Source: Turbatrix aceti (Eukaryota > Nematoda > Chromadorea > Rhabditida > Panagrolaimidae). From it: a stretch of DNA of 64,000 nt. The stretch lies in contig OZ017768.1 in assembly GCA_963969345.1 (NCBI GenBank), positions 2,752,718-2,816,717 of the forward strand. Direction: 5' to 3'. Of this stretch, positions 19,076 through 31,644 are shown piece after piece. Each line of letters opens with the position of its first letter. Within the stretch, counting starts at the first letter, position 1. A program made the position numbers and the translations under genes. The notes beneath the pieces were generated by a model. The model was given only the letters and a program-made list of their open reading frames with translations. It made no database searches and was not told where the DNA came from.

Positions 19076-21058
19076 TCTTTTGTTGTTATTTCCGGTGAAT
19101 AAAAAATTGATTTTTATTTCCAAGAGAAATATGAAAGTTTGAACGCTCGTTTTCGAATTCGAACAACAAAAAATTGTTTTTTAATTTTCAAAATTCAAAT
19201 TTCCCGGTACCATTTACTCTTACCACGAAAATAAAACTTTCGCTTTAGGACCCAAAAACACTGTTTCTAGATATCGTCCAAAAAACAACTGTTTGTCACC
19301 TTGTCAGTTTTTTATAACTTTGTTAGTATTGCTACGCAAAGACAGAAACAACGTGGGGGTGTAGGTGAAGGATAACAGTCGAAGTACACACAATATCCCC
19401 CCTCCCGTCAGTATTCCCGTCCAGAAAGCGAGAGCGAGAGTATCAGTGTTGTTTGTCGAAACAAAGTGAAACCTCGCGCAAGCATAGTAATTAGCAGGTT
19501 GTATTCCGGCAATTGTCGGAATGATGCAAGACGAATGAGTACTCAGTGTGCCTCTTGACAGATTTCGGAGAAGCAGCCAGGTGGTATACTGCTGCACAGG
19601 TAGTTGTGGTATGCGTGGATTCCATTCCGCTTCCTGGCTGCCCCCAGGACAGTCAACAATTCTCACCATCATCGCCGAAGCATTTCGAGGCTTGAACTGA
19701 CACTTTGAGATATCGACGACGTTGATGCGGCGGCGCATGCTCGGGATCAGGATATACCACCCTGCACCCGAAATCCGAAATCCGACACGCGATGCAGTCA
19801 TCATTGTTTATTTGCTTTTTTTATCCGATTTTTTTTCTGCGCCAAAAAAAACATGACCATCAATCCAAATCACTTTTTTTGAATTTCAAATGTTCTAAAT
19901 TTTAAACAATACATATTTTGTGCGCCAAAAATCATCCCAAATTTTGTACACAACTTCAAATTTTTTTCCAAGACCCCAAATGCAATTCGAGTAAACATGG
20001 ATACTTTTTTGAGCCGTCAAAAACTGCTCAACCAGGTGAAGTCCATCGTTTGGGTTGCGTCAATGGATTTCCAACTTATCCCGAAGTTTTTTTTATCTCC
20101 CGCTGCAAAAATACTTTTTTTTGTTACAACGCAGACAAAAAACATTTTTTGTTGGGAAAGACGGATGTTGAAGGTGGATTGGGGGGTACTTCTCACATCC
20201 GAGGATTGCTGGCTGCTACAACGAAACGACCAACTACGCCACCATCCGCATTGCTTAACGTGCTGCTGTCTCTTTCTCTCCTGCATACAGTTCAAGAGCA
20301 GCTTGGTGATGCAACCTGTTTGAGGGTACCGGGATTTCACTTGAGTGCGCAAGCGCAGGCCCCCTCCTCCGAGCTTATCCCCCCCAGCGTGGATAAGTGA
20401 ACCAAGCAGCAACCGCCTAGAGCTTCCTTCCTGTCCTTGAGGACGGAAGACGGAGTCGTTGTCATTCCCTCCAATCTTTTTTTTCCTTCAATGAGAGGCA
20501 AAAAGTTTTGTTCAAAGAATTGGATCATCGAATGGGGCGGACAACGCACACACGTCGTCGAGATCCCTCATCCACGCATCCATCCGCGCACCCCTCCCCT
20601 CCCCAACCAACCCCCGCGCTGGAAAAAAGAAAAAAATAAACTCTCGGCCTAGGAGGCGTCTGTCGGCTGGCTTGAACGACGAGAGTTAGTACACGACACC
20701 AATCTCACACGGTGCTCTGCTCGCCATCAGTTTTACTCCTCTCATTACCGCGTTGCAAGGAGTTCGAGTTCGGGTCTTGTGAGCTATTACATACTACTGC
20801 GCGTGCCACATTTACGTTCTACCGTCCTACCGTAACCCGCTTGGTTTATCGATTTCGGCCTTTGCGTTCCAATTTTTCATTTTTATCGTATACAATCCGT
20901 ACACGGCACTTTTGCAGAGCACGGATTAACCCGCGAAGGACAGACAGCGGATCGCTGGTACCGTTGCACGACTCTCACCGCGTCGTAAACTCAGATAAAT
21001 TTTTTTCTACAAAATTTTCTGACGAAAACTCAAACTAATAACCCTTTTGTGAACGGTT
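19076..21058. other. Intergenic, P450 to myosin
   Basis: Only one candidate gene is seen here (19304-19804, minus). The rest holds copies of the CAAGACCC-type motif (about 19243 and 19968). From about 20380 it is pyrimidine- and CA-rich DNA that is probably promoter and 5' leader of the myosin gene. No TATA box or RNA gene was recognised. Confidence 0.5.
19304..19804 (-). CDS. Hypothetical single-pass membrane protein
   Basis: An intronless frame of 166 residues beginning MMTASRVGFRISGAGWYILI. GC content and codon choice are nearer to the neighbouring exons than to introns. It has two potential N-glycosylation sites (PRNASA, STNNTDT), four cysteines in the middle part, and a C-terminal hydrophobic segment ALAFWTGILTGGGILCVLRL (about 123-142) followed by a short polar tail. 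This could be a type I or type III membrane protein. I recognise no family. It could also be the last exon of a longer gene, since a GGCGCAG acceptor lies about 40 bases upstream of the ATG. Confidence 0.45.
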   Translation of the reverse strand: MMTASRVGFRISGAGWYILIPSMRRRINVVDISKCQFKPRNASAMMVRIVDCPGGSQEAEWNPRIPQLPVQQYTTWLLLRNLSRGTLSTHSSCIIPTIAGIQPANYYACARFHFVSTNNTDTLALAFWTGILTGGGILCVLRLLSFTYTPTLFLSLRSNTNKVIKN

Positions 21059-24000
21059 ATGGATTACGAAAACGATCCCGGATGGCAGTACCTTCGCCGG
21101 ACCCGCGAGCAGATGCTCGAGGATCAGTCCAAGCCGTACGATTCTAAGAAAAACGTTTGGATCCCGGATCCCGAAGAGGGTTACCTCCCCGCCGAGATCA
21201 AGTCCGTCAAAGGCGATGATGCCGTCGTCTACCTTGGACAGGGCATTGAGGTAACCTAGATCCTGCTGTTTTCTGGATTTCATTCTAATCACCTCTGATT
21301 TTCCAGAAAACGGTCAAGAAAGACATCCTCCAGGAAATGAATCCCCCCAAGTTCGAGAAAACCGAGGACATGTCCAACCTGACTTTCCTCAATGACGCTT
21401 CTGTGCTTCACAATCTCCGTGCCCGCTACGGCGCGATGCTCATCTACGTAAGTCGTCACTTTTTTTACCGCGCCTGCCACTTGGAAGAGGGAAAGGAAAA
21501 AGTTTTTAATTCATCAAGTGGTTTGTCAAACAGAGACCTTTCCTCTCTCGCGCTCTGACTCTGACTCTCGAAAAACAGCCAGCAGTCAGCCGAGGAGGTA
21601 AGGGAGGGCTTTGTTGACGTTTCTTGTTTCTGGGAACCGCATCGGCAGAGGGAACGAACGGAAGGAACACGGTAGCCTAGCCAATCCAACGCCCCCGGTT
21701 TAGACGGTCGAATGACCAAAAACAGGCAAAAGCACCCAAAAAACGCAATCCAAAAAAACATTCTTTCAGACGTACTCGGGTCTCTTCTGCGTCGTCATCA
21801 ACCCTTACAAGCGCCTTCCAATCTACACTGAATCGGTTGCCAGAATGTTCATGGGCAAGCGCCGTACCGAAATGCCGCCCCATCTCTTCGCCGTCTCCGA
21901 CGAGGCCTACCGTAACATGCTCCAGGACGGTGAGAACCAGTCCATGCTCATCACCGGCGAGTCTGGTGCCGGTAAGACCGAGAACACCAAAAAGGTCATT
22001 GCGTACTTCGCCACGGTCGGTGCAAGCCAGACCGAGGTCGCTGCCGGTGGCAAAGCCCCTCCGCCGTCCAAGGAAAAGAAGGTCACCCTCGAGGACCAAA
22101 TTGTTCAGACCAACCCTGTCCTCGAGTCCTTCGGTAACGCCAAGACCGTGCGTAACAACAACTCTTCGCGTTTCGGCAAATTCATTCGTATCCACTTCAA
22201 CAAGAAGGGCCGTCTCGCCTCCTGCGATATTGAGCATTGTAAGCCCCTTCTAACGTTGATGACACCCCGTTCAACAGAAGGTTTTCAGACCTTCTGGAAA
22301 AGTCGCGTGTCATCCGTCAGGCACCCGGTGAGCGTTGCTACCACATCTTCTACCAGGTGTTCTCCGGCTTCATTCCCAGCCTCAAGAAGGATCTCCTTCT
22401 CGATAGGCCCACCAGCGAGTACTGGTTCATCGCTCAGGCTGAGCTGACCATCGATGGCATGGACGACAAGGAAGAAGCTGGTCTTACCGATGAGGCTTTC
22501 CACATCCTCAGGTTCAGCGATCCCGAAATCAAGCACACCTATCAGCTTGTCTCTGCCATGATGCACATGGGTAACATGAAGTTCAAGCAGCGTCCGCGTG
22601 AAGAACAGGCGGAAAGCGACGGCATGGATGGTGAGTTGGGCACCTGGGAATCTAAGGGGTCAAGACGATGATCTAAAACAGGCTGGACCTAAATTTCGGG
22701 CCCGTTTTAGACCCCGGTTAGGATCTTTTTTGACATTCTTTTTAGTCAATTTGGATGAAAATAACCCAAATTAACTAAAAATAACGTGAAAAAATCGTGA
22801 GGTTATTTTTAGTTTCTCTAAACTAAAAATATCTCAAAAACTATGCACAACATAAATTGAACTATACGTAAACCTAACACACTTTTCAGAAACCGAGAAG
22901 GCCGCCAAGATGTACGGTATCGACGCCGAGGAATTCGCCAAGGCGCTTCTCCGTCCCCGCGTCAAGGTCGGCACGGAATGGGTCAACAAGGGCCAGAACC
23001 TCGAGCAGGTCAACTGGGCCATCGGCGCCATGGCCAAGGGTCTGTACGCTCGCCTCTTCAACTGGCTGGTCAAGAAATGTAACATCACGCTCGATCAGAA
23101 GGGCATTGACCGTGACTTCTTCATCGGTGTCCTCGATATCGCTGGTTTCGAGATCTTCGATTTCAACAGCTTTGAACAGCTCTGGATTAACTTTGTCAAC
23201 GAAAAGCTCCAGCAATTCTTCAACCACCACATGTTCGTCCTCGAGCAGGAAGAATACCAGCGCGAAGGCATCGCGTGGACCTTCATCGATTTCGGTCTCG
23301 ATCTCGCTGCCTGCATCGAGCTTATTGAGAAGCCCATGGGCATCATTGCCATGCTTGATGAAGAGTGCATCGTGCCCAAGGCCAGCGACAACACCCTCGC
23401 TCAGAAGCTCATCGAGCAGCATCTCGGCAAGCACCCCAACTTCGAAAAGCCCAAGCCACCCAAGGGCAAGCAGGCTGAGGCTCACTTTGCCATGCGCCAC
23501 TACGCCGGTACCGTGCGTTACAACGTCTCCAACTGGCTCGAGAAGAACAAGGATCCCGTCAACGATACCGTTGTTCAGGTCTTCAAGAACAGCAAGCAGA
23601 ACCAGCTTCTCGTCGAGATCTGGGGAGATTTCACGACCCAGGAAGAGCAGGCCGCGATCGAAAAGAAGGGCGGCAGCAAGAAGAAGGGCAAGGGTGGCTC
23701 GTTCATGACCGTCTCCATGATGTACCGCGAGTCGCTCAACAAGCTCATGTCCATGCTTCACAGCACTCATCCCCACTTCATCCGTTGCATCATCCCCAAC
23801 GAGAAGAAGCAGTCTGGTGTCCTCGATGCCGGTCTTGTTCTTAACCAGCTCACCTGCAACGGTGTGCTTGAAGGTATCCGTATCTGCCGTAAGGGCTTCC
23901 CCAACCGCACGCTGCACCCTGACTTTGTCCAGCGTTATACCATCCTCGCCGCCGACGAAGCCAAGGGCGCTGGAGACGCCAAGGCGAGGGCCGACAAAAT

Positions 24001-27000
24001 GCTTGCCCGCGTCGTTGCGAGAAAGCAACTCACGGAGGAGAACTTCCGTGTCGGTCTCACGAAGGTCTTCTTCAAGGCCGGTGTCGTTGCCCATCTCGAA
24101 GATCTCCGCGACAGCCGACTTGCTGAGCTCATTGGTGCCTTCCAGGCCCAACTCCGCTGGTTCTATTACCAGATCGACGTCAAGCGACGCCGCCAGCAAA
24201 TCATCGCCCTCAAGATCATCCAGAAGAACGTCCGGAAATTCATCAAGCTCCAGACCTGGCAGTGGTTCCGTCTGTACGGCAAAATCAAGCCACTCATGGC
24301 CCAGGGCAAGGAACAGGAAGTGCTCGACAAACTTGTTGACAAGGTCGCCGTCATCCAGGAGAACATTGAGAAGGAGAAGGCCCTTCGCCAGCACATGGAA
24401 GAGTCCAACAAGCGGATGCAAGAGGAGCGCGAAGGAATCCTCAAGCAACTCGAAGGAACTCGTGGCAAGAACACCGAGTTCGAAGAGCGCCTCGGATCCA
24501 TGGCCCAGGCCAAGGTTGAGCTCGAGAAGGCTCTTGGCTCCGCCAACGACAAGCTCTCCGTCGAGGAAGAAAAGACCGCTCAAATCCAAAAGGACAAGAA
24601 GAAGGTCGAAGGCGACGTCGCTAACTTCAAGAAGAACGTTCAGGAACTCGACCTGAGCCTCAAGAAGGCCGAAGCCGAGCGCCAGTCCAAGGAAAACATG
24701 ATCCGAAGCCTGCAGGAGGAGATGGCTCAGCAAGAAGCCACTCTCGCAAAAATCGCCAAGGAAAAGCGGCAACAGGAGGAAACCAACAAGAAGACCCTCG
24801 AAGAACTCAAGAGCGAAGAAGACCGCAACGAGGCCAACCGCGCACTCCGCGCTAAGCTCCAGCAGTCGCTCGAGAGCATCGAGAACGAGATGGAACGCGA
24901 AAAGCGTGTTCGCGCTGATGCCGAAAAGAACAAGCGCAAGATCGAAGGCGAACTGCGCATCGCGCAGGAAACCATCGAAGAGCTCCACAAGCAGCGCGCC
25001 GATGCAGAAAACAGCCTCAAGCACCGCGAAGCTGACTTGTATGCCATCTCGGTGCGCCTCGAGGACACCCAGGCGGCCACTGGAAAACTCCAGCGCCAGC
25101 TCAAGGACAACGAAGCCCGCATCGCTGAACTCCAGCAGGAGATCGAGAACGAGAGCGAGGCCCGTGCTCGTGCGGAAAAAGCCCGCTCTGAGCTGCAGCA
25201 GGAGATCGACGACATCGCCGAGCAGCAGGAACAGCAGGCCCGCGCGACTTCGACCCAGATCGAGCTCAACAAGAAGAAGGACGCCGAACTCGCGAAACTC
25301 CGTCGCGATTTCGACGCTCTCACGCTCAATGCTGAGAACCAGGCCGCGTCGCTCAAGAAGAAGGGCTCGGATTCCGTTGCCGAGCTCAACTCTCAGATCG
25401 AGGTTGTCTCGAAGCTGAAGACCAAGGCCGACAAGGAACGATCCATTCTCCAACGCCAGGTCGAAGACGCCAACTCTGTCCTCGACGAGGAAGCCAAGCA
25501 GCGCATCGAGCACGAACGCCGCGCCAAGCAGTTCGAATCCCAGCTCATGGAACTCCGCCTCAAATCCGAGGAACAGCAACGCCAGATCCAGGATCTGTCT
25601 TCTGCCAAGAACCGTCTCCAGGCCGAGAACAGCGAAGTCGTCCGCAGCGCTGAGGAACTCGACGCTCAGATCAACCAGATCAACCGCATCAAGGCCCAGT
25701 TCACGCAACAGCTCGAGGAAGCCAAGCGCCACGCTGCCGAGGAAATGCGCGAGAAGCAGTCGCTCAACATCCTCTCCAAGAACCTCCAACACGAGGTTGA
25801 GCAGCTCCGCGACTCCCTGGAAGAGGAGATTGCCGGCAAATCCGACCTCCTCCGCCAGCTCAGCCGTGCCCAGGCGGAAGCCCAGCAGTGGAAGCAGCGC
25901 CTCGAGTCGGAATCCCTCGTGGGAGCCGACGAGATGGACGACCTCCGCCGCAAGCAGCTCCACCAGATCCAGGAGCTCCAGGCCGACATCGACGCCGCTA
26001 CGGTCCGTCTCTCTGCCCTCGAAAAGACGAAGGGTCGCCTCCAAGGCGAAGCCGAGACCGCGCGCACGGAAGCCGACATCCTCGCGCACCAGATCGCGCA
26101 GCTCGAAAAGAAGCAGAAGGCCTTCGACAAGGTCGTCGAGGAATGGCGCCGTCGTGCCGACGATCTCCAGAACGAGCTCGATGCCACCCAGCGCGAAGCC
26201 CGCAACCAGGCCAACGAAGCGCACCGCCTCAAGTCCGCCCAGGAGCAGGCCGCCGAGCAGCTCGAGGGTCTTCGTCGCGAGAACAAGAGCCTCGCCGACG
26301 AAGCCCGCGAACTCCAGGACGCACTCGGAGAGTCCGGACGCAACGCTTTCGAACTCCACAAGACGCAGAAGCACCTCGAGGCCGAGAAGGAAGAACTCCA
26401 GCACGCTCTCGACGAGGCCGAAGCCGCCCTCGAAGCCGAAGAATCCAAGGTCCTTCGCGCCCAGGTCGAAGTCGCACAGATCCGCGCTGAGATCGAAAAA
26501 CGCGTCCAAGAAAAGGAAGAAGAGTTCGAAAACACACGCAAGAACCACCAACGCACGATGGAGAATCTCCAGGCTGGCCTCGAAGCCGAGGCTAAGGCCA
26601 AGGTCGACCTGCTGCGCGCGAAGAAGAAGCTCGAAGCTGACATTAGCGTAAGTCATTCCGTTGCCGCAGCATGTGCCGAAAAAAAACGTAAAAAAAAATT
26701 GTCAACAACGCACGAAAAATAAAAAAAATAGATACAAAAGTTTCTCGGAACGAAGTTTTCTAACGATCCAATATTTTCGCTACGAGAATCTTTTATTGTA
26801 ATTTTACGATTGCCACAAACTTTTTGAATTTTTTATCGTAATTTTTGGTTCTGAGCTTCTTTTTTTCTTTTTTTTCCATTTAAACGTAGTTTTTTGTATA
26901 CGGTACATGCTGTGGATACCCCGAACTTTTTATAAGAACGCGTAAAAAACGATGTCAGTATTTGCAGGAGCTTGAAATCGCTCATGACCACGCAACGCAG

Positions 27001-28167
27001 GCGAACGAGGAGGCCCAGCGCAACATCCGTCGCTACCTCGAAAACATCAAGGAGATCCAGCAGGCCATCGGCGAGGAACAGCGCCGTCGCAACGAATTCC
27101 GCGAGCTCTACGTCACGTCCGAGAAGAAACTGCAGAACGCCAAGAGCGAGCACGATGAACTCGTTGGCCTCGTTGACAACCTCAACCGCGTCAAGAAACA
27201 ACTCGAGTCCGACCTCAACGATCTCCACATCCAGTCGAACGAGTTGCGTGCCGACAACGCTTCCCTGCAGTCAGCCAAGTCCAAGCTCGAGGCTGAACTC
27301 GCTCTCCTCCGTGCCGACGTGTCCGAAGCCTCATCTGAGGTCGGTGTCGCCGAGGATCGCAGCAAGCGCGCCGCCTTCGAGGCAGCCAAGGTCGCGGAAG
27401 AGCTCAAGAACGCCCAGGAGCGCAGCAACCAGGTCGAACGCCATCGCAAGAACCTCGAATACCAGGTCAAGGAAATGGCTGCCAAGATCGAGGAAGCCGA
27501 GCAGGCCGCACTCAAGGGTGGCGCCAAGATCATTGCCAAACTCGAAGCCCGACTGAAGGGAGCCGAAAGCGAGTACGAGAGCGAGCAACGCCGCCTCGCC
27601 GACGCCACCAAGAACCTTGCCAAGTCCGACCGAAAGGCCCGCGAACTTCAATTCCAGGTTCGTTTTTGATTTTTTTTGCAAAAAAATAGTATCGTAAATT
27701 TGTTCCCGTCGAGACAAAATTACGGTCGAGTACGATCAATCAAAAAGCCGAAAAATTACGATGACTTTTTAGGCCTTATAAAAATCGTAAAAGTTTTCTT
27801 GTCGAGACCTGTTACGATTATTTTGATTGTTTTTAGGCCTTTTTCGTTCATTTTGAACCTTTTTTTATGCCTTTTTGATCATTTTGACACATTTTACTGA
27901 CCATTTTTCTACTTTCAGGTTGAAGAGGAACGCAAAAACTACGAAAAGCTATGCGATTTGGTGGAGAAGCTGCAAGCCAAGATCAAGGTGCAGCGCCGCC
28001 TCATCGACGAAGCCGAGGAGTCGGCTAACCTCAACCTCCAGAAGTACCGTGCGATCCAACTCGAACTCGAATCCACCGAGCAAAAGGCCGACCTCGCCGA
28101 GACGTCGCTCAACAAGCTGCGAAGCCGGACGCGAGGAGGAGTCATCAAGTCCCCTACCGTCGCCTAA
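21059..28167 (+). CDS. Muscle myosin heavy chain (class II)
   Basis: Seven exons, join(21059..21250,21307..21447,21770..22238,22289..22630,22890..26647,26968..27657,27919..28167), give 1,946 residues, the standard length of a sarcomeric heavy chain. The motor hydrolyses ATP to pull actin in thick filaments. Features in order: SH3-like N-terminus starting [19 protein letters not shown]-loop GESGAGKT (174-181); switch [11 protein letters not shown] (about 240); switch II and relay [17 protein letters not shown] (about 464); basic loop 2 [12 protein letters not shown] (about 640); SH1/SH2 region [19 protein letters not shown] (about 702); two IQ-like light-chain sites (about 785-835); then a coiled-coil rod from about 850 and a short non-helical tail [15 protein letters not shown]. 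Exon 5 alone is 3.76 kb. Codon use is strongly biased, as expected for a highly expressed gene. I cannot say which of the nematode muscle paralogues it is. Confidence 0.97.
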
Positions 28168-28857
28168 GCCATCAAGACCCACTCTCTTCTATCGTATCCC
28201 AATCACCGTTACCGTTATCGTTACCACCACCACCACCGCCTGTCTCCGTTCACCTTTTTTTCCTTCTTAGACACACGCTGTTTGTTTCTTTTTCTCTCTT
28301 TTTTCTTCCGATTCACTCTCATCATCATCATCACCCGCCCGACAGACACGACGAACGATCGATGCCCGCACGCGAAGCACACAACCACCGTCATCATTAC
28401 CTGAGTTTTCGAGATGCCCTCCTCCACGTGCATCTGTTCTCTCCGCTGTCCTAAAATTTCACCTGTCCACCTGTCCATGATGAATCTTCTCGTCGGGCTG
28501 TCGTTTTGCTTCGCTCTGTCGTCTGCTAGAATTCAAATGGATATTCGTTACGCGCTTGCGAGATAAATGTTACTCAGAGGAAACTTTCTAAACATTTTTT
28601 TTTCAATTTTATAAATAGTTAGTTAACCGTTCGCCGCCATCGGTGGCAAAAATAAACTTACAAAAATTATTTGGACAAACAAATCAATGAAAAAAAAAAT
28701 TAAAGAAAAAAACAAGCACATACAAAACCCGGTCAAACTTCCCAAATGATAAAGATAAATATCCTACCGTATACGGTTCTCTTTTTTCTTTGTTCGCCAC
28801 ATAGCAGCAAATCCAGACAAATGACCCGTTGGTGTTTTTTGCTGGATTCAGGCCAGC
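28168..28857. other. Convergent 3' region, myosin / mannosidase
   Basis: This 690-bp gap between two stop codons contains a CCACCA run (about 28221-28239), pyrimidine-rich DNA, and an AATAAA at about 28650 that may serve as the myosin polyadenylation signal. No gene is seen. Confidence 0.6.
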
Positions 28858-31644
28858 TCAGTTGGACCGTATCGGCAGGGGGTGACCTTCGGTATTGAAG
28901 ACGTACTTGTCGAGAGGGATGTCACTTTGATCATCCGCAAACAGCAGGTAGAGGTATTTTAGCGTCTCAGCCGTAAAGAATGATTCCATCATGTCCCTGT
29001 AGGTAACTGGAATCTTCTTTACACTGTTGACAGAAGAGTAGCCATTTTCGACTTTTGCAAATTGCTCGAGGGCCTAAAAATCCCAAAATATATTTTTTTT
29101 TTTCGTTACAAGACCCATATTCTATTTTTTTCGTTACAAGAGACACAAAAATCCCTTTTCGAGACAAAAAATCCATTTTTTCATCGTAAAACCCCAAAAA
29201 CCCATTTTTTTCATGATGAGATCCAAAAAATCTTTTTTTCGTCACATGACCTAAAATCTGGTTTTTCGTTTTAAGACCCAAAAAATTTTTTTTTCATCAC
29301 AAACACAAAAAATTTTTTCGTCACAGGACCCAAAATCCTTTTTTCGTTATAAGACCCAAAAAACCCACCGTAAAGGCTTCCCAGCCCCACTCCTGGTATT
29401 GAGGATCCCCGGTAACTCTGTACAGGTAAAACCACGCCTCAAAAGCCTCGGGTCGGAGCAGACAGTGCGCATCGAGGGGCTTGATCGATATGTCGTCTTT
29501 CGTGCCGGGAAGCTGATTGAAATACACAATCTCAGGTGCCATGCCGGTCCTCGTGCGATACATCTCACGGCAGCTCGCCCCGAGCTCCTTGGCCATCTGC
29601 AGGTGCTCCGGAGGCATGTCATGTGCCGTCGTGCCGAGAGCCAGCGTGCCGGCGAGGAAGCAGACGAGGTGGTCCATCTTGGGCGAAAAACCCTTGCCTC
29701 CGAGCAACTCGCCAGGGAAACCAAACTTGTTGGGCTCACTGTAGCGCCAGAGCAGCGTATGGACGCCAGACATGGATTCGATGTAGTCGTCGAGCAGCCA
29801 GGGAATCGTTTTTCCGGTTTGTAGCCATTGTTTTAGGAGGTATTCGTAGTAGCTGTCAGAACGGGCGCCGAGGGTGATTGTGGTGTCTTCTAGAAAATTA
29901 GGCCCAAGTCAAAAACAAAAATCAAGAGTAGAAAACTCACTTTTAAATTGTCCCGTGGTAGCAGACAGAAACATGCCACAGAGACCATGGTGATCCTTGC
30001 ACCCGAGTTCATGGATGTGTTTTGAGACGTTGAACGTCATGTCCTGAAACAATAAAAAATAGATTGTAAGTTGAAAAAAAATTGGGTTTTAAAACGAAAA
30101 AACTAGGTCTCAAAACGAAAAAAAAGAACGTCAGGTCATAAAACGAAAAAAACTACATCTTTTGATGCTGGAACGAAAAAAAAATTGTTCAAAAGCGAAA
30201 AAATTCTGGTCCTGAACCGAAAACATTCCAAATCCTACAACGAAATAAAAACATGGTTCCAAAATGAAAAAAGGTCCTAAAGCGAAAAAAACGTCAATTT
30301 TAGGTCCCAAAACGAAAAAAAAGCTTGTCCTAGAGCGAAAAAAACCCATTCAATTTTCGGTCCCAAAGCGAAAAGAGCCTCACCTCATAACTTTGATTTT
30401 TGATAAGCCGAGCAAGATCTCGAAACTCCAGCTGAATGGAAGTGACCTCAGAAAGCGAGCTCTCACCGCCCCAAGCCGGTTGCTTTCCCTCACCGGTTTT
30501 GAGATTCACATCGCTGTACGGCACCGGCGAAGGCGACTTCACGCCACCGATCAGTCTGCTTCCGACGTCCTCAGCCTTGTCGAGCAGAATCTTGTGCCCT
30601 GTAAGATGGTAGGCGGACAGCAGGCCACCGAGGACGCGAATTGTCGTCTCGAAAAGATTCACAAATCGATCCTTGGCAAATGAGAGTTCCTTGTTGATCC
30701 AGTCCAGGGATTCTTTGAATTCTAAAAAGAGTATCGTAATCGGTATCGTCGTCCGTAAATATTATAAATCTATCCTACCGTCTTCGAGACCCATGATTAT
30801 CAAGGTGTCGAGCGAGTCGATGATCGTCAGCCCACAGTCCATCCAGTCCTGAGAACGTCCGGATATGGGCATCAGCGTGTCCTTGCCCCAGGCGAATTTC
30901 TTGTAGCCTGCCCAGGAGTGTTTCATGGCGGCGACGACGGCTTTTTGACGGTCATTTTGAGGTCCTGGAAAGAAAATTATGAATTTTTTAGGTAAAAAGT
31001 GAGGAAACGATTACGACTAACTGTTTATAAAAATCGAGACCAATCACAGAATATTTTCTCGCTGAGACCAATCCTTATCAAATACTGTCAGTTTTTTTAT
31101 GAAAATCATATTTTTTCGCGTCAGGACCAATTTACGACCTTTTCTACTCTTTTTGCAAACAAATCCTTACCCTTGAATTCCGGATACTCGTTAGGTTGTC
31201 GTTTTTTGTGTTCGATCACCTGCTCTTCGGCCGAATTCCCACCCGGAGCATCAGGCACTGGAAGTTCCTGGACGACAGGCAACGCAGGCGCTGACTCAGC
31301 CGCAGCCTCAGCCTTAGCCGCCTCCTGCTCGTGTTGCCGCACGATTTCAGCCGCTTCGTTCTTCTCGACGTCTTCGATGACACCCGAAAAGCTGTAGAGC
31401 TGAACGTAACCAAATCCGAGTACGACGAGCAACGAGACGGCGATGATCAACGATCGCTGACGCCGCTGCAGACCCCGCCACTTCTGAAAAATTCCATGAG
31501 CCTGGTTGGACTCAACAATTTTTTTTTTCAGGGAGGATGACAACTCACTCGACTGAACGCAACCGCCCAGTTGGTTTCCTCGGGCTGACGACGGAGGTAG
31601 AGCGGCAACTCGCCGCCTTCGACGAGCGGCAATAGCTGCGGCAT
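28858..31644 (-). CDS. ER class I alpha-1,2-mannosidase (GH47, MAN1B1-like)
   Basis: Seven exons, complement(join(28858..29073,29369..29889,29941..30043,30384..30721,30779..30964,31171..31483,31549..31644)), give 590 residues. GH47 enzymes trim mannose from N-glycans in the ER/early Golgi and mark misfolded glycoproteins for degradation. The protein is type II: a short cytosolic part, one membrane segment [20 protein letters not shown] (about 43-62), a stem, and the catalytic domain from about residue 137. Signatures include [55 protein letters not shown] [73 protein letters not shown], and the C-terminal [12 protein letters not shown] with the calcium-binding Thr. The order matches MAN1B1 more than EDEM proteins. 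A six-codon upstream frame precedes the start. Confidence 0.94.
29094..29350. repeat. Motif array in mannosidase intron (29074-29368)
   Basis: About eight degenerate copies of a 25-35 bp unit, TTTTTTCGTTACAAGACCC followed by AAAAA, fill this intron on the plus strand. The alternation of T runs and A runs every 10-20 bp is striking. Confidence 0.75.
30080..30378. repeat. Inverted motif array in mannosidase intron (30044-30383)
   Basis: About ten degenerate copies of GGTCCCAAAACGAAAAAAA fill this intron. It is the reverse complement of the unit in the intron at 29074-29368, so the two arrays lie in opposite orientation within one primary transcript, on either side of two exons. Confidence 0.75.

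Noticed and set aside
19918..20400. A 160-codon plus-strand frame upstream of myosin
   Set aside because: Composition changes along it and it overlaps likely promoter DNA; no family or splice support.
22886..26656. A 1,256-codon open frame antisense to the myosin rod
   Set aside because: It mirrors the large myosin exon. Antisense stops would need TTA, CTA or TCA codons in the sense frame, and this highly biased gene avoids them. The sense protein is unmistakable myosin.
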